Source: Ignavibacteria bacterium (GTDB lineage: Bacteria > Bacteroidota > Ignavibacteria > Ignavibacteriales > SURF-24). Taken from it: DNA of 64,000 nucleotides. Of this stretch, positions 18,194-26,371 are shown piece after piece. The notes below the pieces were generated by a model. It had not been told where the DNA came from. It worked only from the letters and a program-made list of their open reading frames with translations, and ran no database searches. The stretch spans positions 100,567 through 164,566 of the forward strand of contig JAAXKQ010000009.1 in the NCBI GenBank assembly GCA_025612245.1, in the 5' to 3' direction. The position numbers were made by a program, and so were the translations under genes. Within the stretch, counting starts at the first letter, position 1; every line of letters starts with the position of its first letter.

Positions 18194-19099
18194 TTAACTG
18201 GATATTTTGGAAAAAAACATCTTGTCGTAGTTGCATTCATGTTCTTTTTTTTCCTCTTCGCGGCTCTTCTGTTCGAGGGTCTGTTTTTCCAGGGCCGTTT
18301 TTTCATCTCCCAGGTAGGACTTATTCCTTTGTGCCAGGAGGGCGAAATCGACCTTGTGGGCATCGAATTCAGGGCCGTCGACGCAAACAAATACAGTTTT
18401 GTTATCAACCGTAGCCCTGCAGCCGCCGCACATTCCCGTGCCGTCTACCATTATGGGGTTCAGGCTTACCATGGTTTGTATTCCATAAGGGCGCGTCGTC
18501 TCGGCAATTGCCTTCATCATAGGTATTGGACCAATAGCGAGCACAAAATCTATTTTTCTGCCTGAATCAATCAGTTCTTTTAATTTTTGCGTTACAAAAC
18601 CGTGGTATCCGTAGCTCCCGTCGTCTGTAGTGGGGTAAACTTCATCGCAGACCTTTCGCATTTCATCCTCCAGTATGACAAATTCCCTGGAACGGCCTCC
18701 AATTATTGAGATGGTATGATTGCCTGCCTGCTTTAATGCAACAGCCGTCGGGTAGGCAATTGCAGTACCGACACCTCCGCCGATGGAGACGGCAGTGCCA
18801 AAATTTTCAATGTGTGAGGGTTTGCCCAATGGGCCGACGACGTCCTGAATGCTGTCGCCTGCCTGAAAGGTATTCAGTTCCTTTGTGGTTTTTCCGATCC
18901 CCTGAGCAATTATTGTAATTGTACCCTCGGAAATGTCTGAATCGGCAATGGTAAGAGGGACCCTTTCTCCGCCTTCTTTTATTCTAATAATGACAAACTG
19001 TCCGGCTTTCCTCTTCTCTGCTATCTTAGGTGCTTCGATTACGAATTTCTTGATGTTCGGTGCAAGAAACTCTGCTGATCTGATCTTATACATAGGCAC
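18194..19099 (-). CDS. nfnA: NfnA-type small subunit (ferredoxin-NADP+ reductase-like)
   Basis: 301-residue protein related to dihydroorotate dehydrogenase electron-transfer subunits. A FAD-binding barrel (GQFVIIRIKEGGERVPLTIAD) comes first, then an NAD-binding domain with GGVGTAIAYPTAVAL. The C-terminal Cys cluster MCGGCRATVDNKTVFVCVDG provides the [2Fe-2S] site. In NfnAB this subunit takes electrons from NADH, and the pair couples NADH and reduced ferredoxin oxidation to NADP+ reduction. The C-terminal ~30 residues are a charged tail (EKQTLEQKSREEEKKEHE). It precedes nfnB by 28 nt. Confidence 0.85.
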   Translation of the reverse strand: MPMYKIRSAEFLAPNIKKFVIEAPKIAEKRKAGQFVIIRIKEGGERVPLTIADSDISEGTITIIAQGIGKTTKELNTFQAGDSIQDVVGPLGKPSHIENFGTAVSIGGGVGTAIAYPTAVALKQAGNHTISIIGGRSREFVILEDEMRKVCDEVYPTTDDGSYGYHGFVTQKLKELIDSGRKIDFVLAIGPIPMMKAIAETTRPYGIQTMVSLNPIMVDGTGMCGGCRATVDNKTVFVCVDGPEFDAHKVDFALLAQRNKSYLGDEKTALEKQTLEQKSREEEKKEHECNYDKMFFSKISS

Positions 19100-19106
19100 T
19101 CAAATT

Positions 19107-19274
19107 ATTGAATATTTTTAAAAATTGTTCCAAATATAGCTAATAATAAATAAAATGGATAGAGAATAAATATAGTTATAAATAAAACGGACAACAGGTT
19201 CTATATAAAGGTAAGAAAAAAATGCATGCTTATAAATATTTTAAGAGCGGGTGATGACTTAATTGAATATTTTT
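19107..19274. repeat. AT-rich divergent promoter region with a 13-bp direct repeat
   Basis: ATTGAATATTTTT occurs at 19107-19119 and at 19262-19274, close to the nfnA and bshB1 ends of the 212-bp divergent intergenic region. On the minus strand a TAnnTTTG element (TATATTTG) is at 19131-19138, about 30 nt before nfnA, and is a candidate -7 element. The low-complexity composition makes chance repetition possible. Confidence 0.4.
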
Positions 19275-19311
19275 CTTATGTTGACTTAACCAAAAACAAC
19301 CATGAAAAACC

Positions 19312-20040
19312 ATGCATATGAACTTAGATGTACTCGTCTTTGCTGCTCATCCCGACGATGCCGAGTTGTCGATGGGTGGTACCATTGCTAAATTTACTAG
19401 AAGTGAATTAAAAGTTGGCATAATAGACTTCACAAAGGGTGAATTGGGCACACGCGGTTCTGCAGACACCAGGCAGAAAGAGGCTTTTCAATCGGCTATC
19501 AGCCTTAAGCTGGCCATTAGGGAAAACCTGCACATCCCTGATGGTGGTATTGAGGTTTCAAAGGAAAATATTACAAAAGTAATTATGTGCATTCGCAAAT
19601 ACAGACCTAAAATAATCTTTGCCCCTTATTTCAACGACAGGCATCCCGACCACATAGATACCAGTGCAGTTGTTAAAAGGGCTATGTTCAGCTCGGGTCT
19701 TGAAAAAATTAAAACATTTGACAAGGAGAAAAAGCAGGACGCCTACAGGCCGAAAAAACTTTATTATTATATGCAGACATACGCTTTTGACCCATCTTTT
19801 ATCGTAGATGTAAGCGATACTTTTGAAGATAAAATGAATGCCGTTAAAGCTTATTCAACGCAGTTTTTTAACCCTAAGAGCGTTGAGCCCGAGACGTTTA
19901 TCAGCCAGCCTAACTTTTTGAAATTTGTTGAATCGAGGGGCAAGCTCTACGGCTTTAAGATAGGAAAGAATTACGGAGAACCCTTCTTTTGTGAAGAAGA
20001 TATAGACATGGATATGGTACATCTGGTAAAATCTTTATAG
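19312..20040 (+). CDS. bshB1: bacillithiol biosynthesis deacetylase BshB1 (LmbE family)
   Basis: Zinc deacetylase that removes acetyl from GlcNAc-malate to give GlcN-malate in bacillithiol synthesis. The metal motif AAHPDDAELSMGGT is at residues ~11-24, followed by FTKGELGTRGSADTR, a BshB1-type signature, and the second His motif FNDRHPDHIDTS. The 242-residue length is typical. The start may be the second ATG at 19318. bshA and bshC are not in the window. Confidence 0.85.
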   Translation: MHMNLDVLVFAAHPDDAELSMGGTIAKFTRSELKVGIIDFTKGELGTRGSADTRQKEAFQSAISLKLAIRENLHIPDGGIEVSKENITKVIMCIRKYRPKIIFAPYFNDRHPDHIDTSAVVKRAMFSSGLEKIKTFDKEKKQDAYRPKKLYYYMQTYAFDPSFIVDVSDTFEDKMNAVKAYSTQFFNPKSVEPETFISQPNFLKFVESRGKLYGFKIGKNYGEPFFCEEDIDMDMVHLVKSL

Positions 20041-20103
20041 TTCTGGATTTGCCGGTTCATTCCGAAGCCGGTAATTAGTCCTGAATGCAGTAACTTGTTT
20101 TAT

Positions 20104-20137
20104 GCCCTGCAGATCCTCACTGCGGGGTTTTTTTTGC
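20104..20137 (+). terminator. terminator after bshB1
   Basis: CCCTGCAG/CTGCGGGG stem with a short loop, then eight T residues. Confidence 0.85.
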
Positions 20138-20287
20138 CCTATCAGGCAGCCTTTCACTTCTTTATTACAACTGAAGCCATAAGTACACTAAAGCATTGGT
20201 TGATAAATTCTCAAAAGATAAGTAAGATATTTAATATATTGGTACCAAAAGACTGACATATTTATCTAATATAAAGGAGTTTTTGAG

Positions 20288-21154
20288 ATGCAGGTTTCAT
20301 TTATAGGAACCGGACTTATGGGAAGTCCGATGGCCGAAAGGCTACTAAAAGCCGGCCATGAGGTTTATGTGTATAACCGGACGCTTGAGAAAACAGTGCC
20401 TCTTAAGCAAAAGGGGGCAAAAGTTGCCCTTACGGCACACGAGGCCAGGCACTTGGGTGAAGCGGTTTTCCTGATGCTTTCTGATGCAGTGGCAGTAAAT
20501 GAAATGCTGTTTCCGACCGATGAGGAAGAGAAGTTTACCGGGCAGACTGTAATACAGATGAGTACCATTTCGCCAGATGAAAGCAGGGCTGTGGCGGAAA
20601 AAATCATTACTGCCGGTGGGGACTATTTAGAGGCTCCCGTCCTGGGCAGCATCCCACAGGCAACCGAAGGCAAACTGGTTGTAATGGTTGGGGCTCAGGA
20701 AAAGCTCTATGAGAAGTGGCACACTCTGCTGGAAGCCTTTGGCCCGGCCCCGATTCATATTGGTGAGGTTGGTAAGGCGGCAGCCATGAAACTTGCACTT
20801 AACCAGCTTATTGCATCGCTGACTTCTGCTTTTTCACTGAGCCTGGGTATGATTATGAAAGAGGGAATTGAGGTTGAACAGTTCATGAATGTCCTTAGAA
20901 ACAGCGCGCTTTACGCCAAGACTTTTGACGTAAAGCTGAACTACATGCTGAAGAATGATTTTTCGAGCGTAAATTTCCCGGCAAAGCATCTTCTTAAAGA
21001 TGTCAGGCTTACCCTTGATGAGGCAAAGAGTCTGGGACTTGAAACAGTAATGCTCGAAGCTGTGCAGGAAATACTAAAGAAAACCGTAGCAATGGGCTCT
21101 TCGGATATGGATTACTCAGTCCTCTTTAATGCCGTAACAAACCGCAAGGTCTAG
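20288..21154 (+). CDS. NAD(P)-dependent beta-hydroxyacid dehydrogenase (GLYR / 3-hydroxyisobutyrate dehydrogenase family)
   Basis: 288 residues. The Rossmann motif FIGTGLMGSPMAERLLKAGH is at the N-terminus, the substrate-binding block EAPVLGSIPQATEGKL near residue 115, and the catalytic Lys in AAAMKLALNQ. The family reduces small aldehydes such as glyoxylate and succinic semialdehyde or oxidises beta-hydroxyacids; the exact substrate cannot be read. The ribosome-binding site is AAGGAG. A 10-bp palindrome TTGGTACCAA at 20239-20248 lies in its upstream region. Confidence 0.85.
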   Translation: MQVSFIGTGLMGSPMAERLLKAGHEVYVYNRTLEKTVPLKQKGAKVALTAHEARHLGEAVFLMLSDAVAVNEMLFPTDEEEKFTGQTVIQMSTISPDESRAVAEKIITAGGDYLEAPVLGSIPQATEGKLVVMVGAQEKLYEKWHTLLEAFGPAPIHIGEVGKAAAMKLALNQLIASLTSAFSLSLGMIMKEGIEVEQFMNVLRNSALYAKTFDVKLNYMLKNDFSSVNFPAKHLLKDVRLTLDEAKSLGLETVMLEAVQEILKKTVAMGSSDMDYSVLFNAVTNRKV

Positions 21155-21223
21155 AAACCGGAGAATCTACGGGGTGGCTTCCTGCATCACATATAAAACA
21201 AAATAGATGGAGGGAAGAGAAAA

Positions 21224-21610
21224 ATGGATTATTACAATACGAAGGTTGTATACCTATCATTTGATGAGGCGATCAGCAAGGTTACCGAAGAGCTGAAAAA
21301 AGAGGGGTTTGGAATTCTGACGGAAATTGACGTCAAGGAGACGCTCAAGAAAAAACTGGACGTGAATTTCAGGAAGTATAAGATACTTGGGGCCTGTAAT
21401 CCTCCTTTTGCCTACAAGGCCCTTCAGGCCGAGGGCAAGATTGGCACAATGCTTCCATGCAACGTTATTGTTCAGGAGACAGAAGAAGGAAAAACCGAAA
21501 TTTCATCCATAAATCCAAGGGTTTCAATGCAGACGGTAAAGAACAAGGAGCTTGAGAAGGTTGCCTCCGAAGTAGCCGATAAACTGCAAAAGGTGTTGGA
21601 AAACGTGTAG
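21224..21610 (+). CDS. DUF302 family protein
   Basis: 128-residue cytosolic protein with the DUF302 pattern: FDEAISKVTEELKKEGFGILTEIDVKE, then YKILGACNPPFAYKALQAE and LPCNVIVQE. Members are widespread small proteins of unknown role; the Cys residues and the compact fold have suggested binding of a small ligand. It follows the dehydrogenase by 69 nt and has a GGGAAGAG-type ribosome-binding site. Confidence 0.85.
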   Translation: MDYYNTKVVYLSFDEAISKVTEELKKEGFGILTEIDVKETLKKKLDVNFRKYKILGACNPPFAYKALQAEGKIGTMLPCNVIVQETEEGKTEISSINPRVSMQTVKNKELEKVASEVADKLQKVLENV

Positions 21611-21650
21611 CAGGCGTTAAAAACTTAATTTTATCCATTCTTTGAATTAT

Positions 21651-21671
21651 GGGCGGGCCTTGTGCCCGCCC
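21651..21671 (+). terminator. GC-rich terminator hairpin after the DUF302 gene
   Basis: GGGCGGGC/GCCCGCCC perfect 8-bp stem with a 5-nt loop, followed by TTCTCCTCT; the T-run is weak. Confidence 0.6.
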
Positions 21672-21796
21672 TTCTCCTCTAAGGCATATTACAGAAAAAT
21701 ATCCGTTCCAGAGGGCCTCATTGGCCTGTTTTTTCCTTTTGGGCTTAATTCTTAACGCTATTTGTGTTATTTTTCTATGTTAAAATAAAGGATTTA

Positions 21797-22969
21797 ATGT
21801 TGGCACAAGTATATCTCAGAAAAAACGAGGAACACCGCCTGAAACACGGGCACCTCTGGGTTTTCAGCAATGAAATTGGAAAACTTGAAGGCGAAGCGCA
21901 AAATGGCGACATGGTGGAGCTTTTCGACTCCAGAAATAACTTCCTGGGTACAGGGTTTTATAACAAAAATTCACTTATTGCGGTAAGGCTCCTTAGCCGC
22001 TCAAAGATCGAGAACCTGGAGGATTTCTTTGAGGGGGGGATTAAAAGGGCTTATGAGCTAAGGAAGAGTCTTTACCCAAGGAGAGAGTCTTTCAGGCTTG
22101 TCTTCAGCGAAAGCGATTTTATGCCGGGGCTCATCATAGATAAATACAACAATACCTATGTGCTGCAGGTCTATTCATTCGGCATGCAGAAGAACATAGA
22201 GAAAATTGTTTCTGTGCTGAAATCCGGGCTCGGGGCTGAAAATGTATTCAGCAAAAACGAGTCGTACTTCAGGCGCCTGGAAGGGCTTGAAGAAGAGGAT
22301 ACGGTTTACCTTGGAAGCAATAAGTCGGAAGTGATCAGTGACGGGCAGGTAAACTACAGGATTGATTTCGAAGGAGGGCACAAGACTGGCTTTTACTTCG
22401 ATCAGGCAGACAACAGGAGTTTTATTGAAAGGTTTTCAGAGGGAAAAACCGTAATTGACGCATTCTGTAATTCCGGCGGCTTCGGGCTTCACGCAGCACG
22501 TGCCGGGGCAAAATCGGTCACCTTCCTCGACAGCTCTCAGGCGGAAATTGAGAATGCAAAGGGAAACTTCCAGATGAATAAAATGACGCAGAAAGCAGAG
22601 TTTATTGCGGGAGATGTCTTTGATGTATTTACCGGAATGCTAAATGAAAAAAGGAAGTTTGAGGTAGTAATGATAGATCCTCCGGCATTTGCAAAGAACA
22701 AGAAAAGCCTGCCCATGGCGCAGAAAGGCTATGAAAAGCTGAACCGTATGGCGCTCGGGCTTGTTGAAGAAGGGGGCTATTTGGTTACTTCCTCGTGCTC
22801 GTATCACCTTAACCGTGACAGTTTTATACAGATTATAAATACTGCCGCCCAGAAAGCAGGCCGCCAGGTGCAGCTTATTCATTTCAATGGAGCATCACTG
22901 GATCACCCGAGGCTTCCTGCAATGGAGGAAACTTCATATCTGAAGTTTGCAGTTTTGAAAGTCATATAA
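21797..22969 (+). CDS. class I SAM-dependent rRNA methyltransferase (RlmI-like, PUA domain)
   Basis: The N-terminal PUA-like domain (RLKHGHLWVFSNEIGKLEG) is followed by an EEHEA-like linker and a Rossmann methyltransferase domain. This contains VIDAFCNSGGFGLHAARAG (SAM binding), MIDPPAFAKNKK (DPPxF catalytic region) and TSSCSYHL. The family includes 23S rRNA m5C methyltransferases. The frame is open from 21764, but the ATG at 21797 has AAAGGA five bases upstream and gives the usual N-terminus, about 390 residues. Confidence 0.88.
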   Translation: MLAQVYLRKNEEHRLKHGHLWVFSNEIGKLEGEAQNGDMVELFDSRNNFLGTGFYNKNSLIAVRLLSRSKIENLEDFFEGGIKRAYELRKSLYPRRESFRLVFSESDFMPGLIIDKYNNTYVLQVYSFGMQKNIEKIVSVLKSGLGAENVFSKNESYFRRLEGLEEEDTVYLGSNKSEVISDGQVNYRIDFEGGHKTGFYFDQADNRSFIERFSEGKTVIDAFCNSGGFGLHAARAGAKSVTFLDSSQAEIENAKGNFQMNKMTQKAEFIAGDVFDVFTGMLNEKRKFEVVMIDPPAFAKNKKSLPMAQKGYEKLNRMALGLVEEGGYLVTSSCSYHLNRDSFIQIINTAAQKAGRQVQLIHFNGASLDHPRLPAMEETSYLKFAVLKVI

Positions 22970-22993
22970 AAATTAAAAACATGGGAGGAAGAA

Positions 22994-23401
22994 ATGAAAA
23001 AGGCAGTTTTGTTTTTATTGTTAGCTTTAATTTTCAGCTCCTGCTACGACGTTACAGGTCCTGACCAGGAAAAATCCTTATACGGCAGCTGGCGTCTGCA
23101 AAAGATTTCGGGAGGCCTTCAGGGTACGACCACTGAAATCAGCCCCGATAAAGCCCCGAAGGTGCTTTTTACTTACGGGGGCACGGTTATTTTTTATTCA
23201 AGTGACAACAAGCTTGCAAGAAGCACCACTTTTACGCTTACTGAGGGAAAAACCATCTATTCTACCGATGAAAAAAGCATAATTCACTTTGCCGACAACC
23301 TTGATAACCCCATGGTGATTTTTTCTATAAGTGAAGACACCCTGGTACTTGCAGATAACGATTATGACGGCTTTTCCTATATTTATCTTAAAGAAAGATA
23401 A
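22994..23401 (+). CDS. predicted small lipoprotein
   Basis: 135 residues with a lipoprotein signal peptide; the lipobox is FSSC, with Cys17. The mature part starts YDVTGPDQE and resembles small lipocalin-like lipoproteins (LYGSWRLQKISGG). No family is assigned with confidence. GGGAGGAAG is the ribosome-binding site. A perfect 17-bp inverted repeat spans its stop codon. Confidence 0.7.
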   Translation: MKKAVLFLLLALIFSSCYDVTGPDQEKSLYGSWRLQKISGGLQGTTTEISPDKAPKVLFTYGGTVIFYSSDNKLARSTTFTLTEGKTIYSTDEKSIIHFADNLDNPMVIFSISEDTLVLADNDYDGFSYIYLKER

Positions 23402-23411
23402 ATATAGGAAA
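23373..23411. repeat. 17-bp perfect inverted repeat spanning a stop codon
   Basis: TTTCCTATATTTATCTT (23373-23389) is exactly complementary to 23395-23411, with a 5-nt loop. The TAA of the lipoprotein gene (23399-23401) is inside the right arm. No T-run follows, so it may protect the mRNA 3' end or work with another factor. Confidence 0.8.
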
Positions 23412-23482
23412 CCAATTTATGCTTAGGAATGTAAAAACTGTAATTTTAACTTAAACATTGAGAAAATATTTAGAGGAAAATT

Positions 23483-24469
23483 TTGGAAATAACAGAGCTT
23501 AATGAGAAAATTAAAAATGAAAGCGCTTTTGTTGACCTGCTTTTCAGTGAAATAGGCAAAGTTATTGTTGGCCAGAAGCCGATGGTGGAACGCCTGATTG
23601 TAGGCCTGCTTTCCAACGGGCACGTACTGCTTGAAGGGGTTCCGGGCCTTGCCAAGACGCTTGCCATAAAATCCCTGGCCTCGGCAATGAAGGCAAAGTT
23701 TCAGAGAATACAGTTCACACCTGATCTTCTGCCCGCAGATTTGATTGGTACTATGATCTATAATCAGAAAGACGGCAACTTTTTTATAAAAAAAGGTCCA
23801 ATATTCTCAAACTTCATACTGGCCGATGAAATCAATCGTGCCCCGGCCAAGGTTCAGAGCGCACTCCTGGAAGCAATGCAGGAGCGCCAGGTTACAATAA
23901 GCGAAGAGACCTTTAAGCTTGAAGAGCCTTTCCTGGTGCTTGCTACACAGAATCCGATAGAGCAGGAAGGAACCTATCCGCTTCCTGAGGCACAGGTAGA
24001 CAGGTTCATGCTAAAGGTTAAGATTACCTATCCTTCACGCGAAGAAGAGCTCAAGATCATGCGGCAGAACGTGGAAAATTCGCAGGATGGGGCAATCAGG
24101 CCCGTCATAACGCCGCAGGACATAATGAGGGCAAGAAACCTCATCCAGGAAATTTACGTGGATGAGAAAATTGACCGCTATATACTGGACATTGTTTTTG
24201 CCACGCGTAACCCTAAAGAATACGGCCTCGATTCACTGGCAGACCTCATCAGCTACGGCGCTTCACCAAGAGCTACAATTAACCTGGCTTTGGGTGCAAG
24301 GGCAATGGCTTTCATTAAAAGGCGCGGCTATGTAATTCCTGAAGACGTAAGGGCAATCTGCATGGACGTATTGAGGCACCGCATTGCCGTTACCTATGAG
24401 GCCGAGGCCGAAGAGATTACAACTGAAAACGTCATTCAGGAAATTCTCAATAAGATTGAAGTGCCATGA
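23483..24469 (+). CDS. MoxR-family AAA+ ATPase of the Bat operon
   Basis: AAA+ ATPase thought to act as a chaperone with VWA-domain partners. Walker A GVPGLAKT is near residues 52-59, Walker B with LADEINRAPAKVQSALLEAM, and sensor/Arg-finger region ATQNPIEQEGTYPLPEAQVDRFM. It is 328 residues, full length, and starts with TTG after GAGGAAAA. It heads the operon moxR-DUF58-BatD-like-batA-batB-batC-batD-batE, whose products include VWA proteins, the usual MoxR partners. Confidence 0.93.
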   Translation: MEITELNEKIKNESAFVDLLFSEIGKVIVGQKPMVERLIVGLLSNGHVLLEGVPGLAKTLAIKSLASAMKAKFQRIQFTPDLLPADLIGTMIYNQKDGNFFIKKGPIFSNFILADEINRAPAKVQSALLEAMQERQVTISEETFKLEEPFLVLATQNPIEQEGTYPLPEAQVDRFMLKVKITYPSREEELKIMRQNVENSQDGAIRPVITPQDIMRARNLIQEIYVDEKIDRYILDIVFATRNPKEYGLDSLADLISYGASPRATINLALGARAMAFIKRRGYVIPEDVRAICMDVLRHRIAVTYEAEAEEITTENVIQEILNKIEVP

Positions 24470-24530
24470 TCTTAGAAAAAACTCAGGAAAAGAATTCTAC
24501 AAGTAAGCTCTTAGATCAAGAAAAAAGGTT

Positions 24531-25406
24531 ATGCTGACAAAAGAAATATTAAAACAGGTACGCCAGATTGAAATTAAGACCCGGGGAGTTGTCAACCAGG
24601 TCTTCAGCGGCGAATACCATTCAGTCTTCAAGGGAAGGGGAATGGAGTTTTCCGAGGTCCGGGAGTACCAGTATGGTGATGACATAAGAAACATAGACTG
24701 GAACGTTACGGCCAGGTTCGGGCACCCCTTTATTAAGGTCTTCGAGGAGGAGCGTGAGCTTACCGTAATGCTTCTGGTTGACCTCAGCGGGTCGCTCATA
24801 TTCGGAAGCGCGGAGAAAACAAAGCAGCAGATTGCTGCCGAGCTGAGCGCGATTCTTGCTTTTTCGGCCTTGAAAAACAACGACAAGGTAGGACTCATTC
24901 TCTTCAGCGACAGGATTGAAAGGTTCGTGCCTCCGCGCAAAGGGCGCAAGCATGTATTAAGAATCATACGTGAACTCCTTTCATTTGAACCCGAAGGCAG
25001 GGAAACCGATCTTAAGAAGGCACTGGAATTCATGAACAATGCCATAAAGAAAAGGAGCATTGCATTCCTGATTTCTGACTTCTTCGATTCCGGCTATGAA
25101 AAGATACTCAGGATTGTGGGCCGCAGGCACGACCTGGTCGGCATTGTCCTAAGCGATGAAAGAGAAAAAACGCTTCCCGGAATTGGGCTGGTGAAGTTCA
25201 GAGATTCTGAAACCGGTGAGGAAAGGTACATCGACACGAGCTCGAAAGAGCTCCAGAAGTATTTTAACGAAAGAAGAAGAAAGTCCATTGAGGAAAGAAA
25301 ATCTCTCTTCCTTAAAAACCGCCTGGATTCCATTGAGGTCCAGACAGATAAATCATACATGAAACCTTTGATTGAATTTTTCAGATTGCGCGAGAGAAGA
25401 TGGTAA
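24531..25406 (+). CDS. DUF58 domain protein of the Bat operon
   Basis: 291-residue cytosolic protein. The DUF58 core motif is GRGMEFSEVREYQYGDDIRNIDWNVTARFG near residues 37-66. A VWA-like fold follows, with MLLVDLSGS carrying the DxSxS metal-site pattern. It is the regular second gene of MoxR/Bat operons. It overlaps the next gene by 7 nt. Confidence 0.93.
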   Translation: MLTKEILKQVRQIEIKTRGVVNQVFSGEYHSVFKGRGMEFSEVREYQYGDDIRNIDWNVTARFGHPFIKVFEEERELTVMLLVDLSGSLIFGSAEKTKQQIAAELSAILAFSALKNNDKVGLILFSDRIERFVPPRKGRKHVLRIIRELLSFEPEGRETDLKKALEFMNNAIKKRSIAFLISDFFDSGYEKILRIVGRRHDLVGIVLSDEREKTLPGIGLVKFRDSETGEERYIDTSSKELQKYFNERRRKSIEERKSLFLKNRLDSIEVQTDKSYMKPLIEFFRLRERRW

Positions 25407-26371
25407 GAAAAAAAATAACTATTGCGGCAGTGCTGTTTATGATTTTGGGAACCTGCCTTCATGCACAGAACGTGACGGTAAGGGCGGGAGTGGATAAGCA
25501 GTCCTATGAGGTTGGCGACTACATTAATTATTCAATTAGCTTCAGTGCGGGAAAAGACGTTAAGGTTTTCCCTCCCTCACTCAAAGACAGTCTTAAGGGC
25601 GCTGAACTTGTTGAAACCCTTCAGCCTTCATCTGAGGAAAAAGACGGCAGGCTTGTTACAACTTTCAGATACACGATTTCAAAGTACGATTCAGGAGACG
25701 TCAGAATTCCCCCGCTTCCTGTCTATTACTCCACCAATGGCTCAGAAAAGAAATCCGTTCTTACTAACGGGGTTTTCGTTACGGTTAAGACTCTTAAGGT
25801 ACAGGGAGAGGATATAAAGGACATAAAAGAGCCCGTAAAGATCCCTCTGGACTGGAAGATGATTTTGTTGTGGGGTTTGATTGCCATTCTTTTAATATCA
25901 GGAGCAGTTTATCTCTATCTTTATTTCAGGAAAAAGAGGCTGCAGAAAAAGGGTATTATTCCACTGGTCATTAAGGAGCCCCATGAGGAAGCTCTTGATG
26001 CTCTGGAGGCTCTGGAATCAAAAAAACTCTGGCAGTCGGGACACATAAAAGAGTACCATACTGAAATTACAGGCATTATAAGAAGTTACTTTGAAAAAAG
26101 GTTCCATGTACCGGCTCTAGAGATTACGACAAACGAACTGCTTGATAACCTTTCAAAAGTAAAGGAGACTGAAGCCATAAGGATTATTACCTCCGACTTT
26201 TTGAATAATGCCGACCTTGTGAAGTTTGCCAAGTTTGTACCTATGGGAACAATAAACGAAGAGATGATGAAGCAGGCAAGAAAAATAGTTAAAGATACGG
26301 TGGTGGTGGTGCCGCAGCGGCAGAGTACTTCTACAGCAGAGCAGCAGAAGGAGGCATCTAATGTTTCATAA
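25400..26371 (+). CDS. BatD-like single-pass membrane protein of the Bat operon
   Basis: 323 residues. A signal peptide (ending LHAQ) is followed by an exported Ig-like domain of about 130 residues (VRAGVDKQSYEVGDYINYSISF), one transmembrane helix (ILLWGLIAILLISGAVYLYLYF, near residues 152-173), and a cytosolic helical domain with ALEALESKKLWQSGHIKEYHTEITGIIRSYFEKR. The architecture resembles the DUF4381/BatD family. It sits between DUF58 and batA and overlaps both. I do not know an experimentally assigned role. Confidence 0.75.
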   Translation: MVRKKITIAAVLFMILGTCLHAQNVTVRAGVDKQSYEVGDYINYSISFSAGKDVKVFPPSLKDSLKGAELVETLQPSSEEKDGRLVTTFRYTISKYDSGDVRIPPLPVYYSTNGSEKKSVLTNGVFVTVKTLKVQGEDIKDIKEPVKIPLDWKMILLWGLIAILLISGAVYLYLYFRKKRLQKKGIIPLVIKEPHEEALDALEALESKKLWQSGHIKEYHTEITGIIRSYFEKRFHVPALEITTNELLDNLSKVKETEAIRIITSDFLNNADLVKFAKFVPMGTINEEMMKQARKIVKDTVVVVPQRQSTSTAEQQKEASNVS

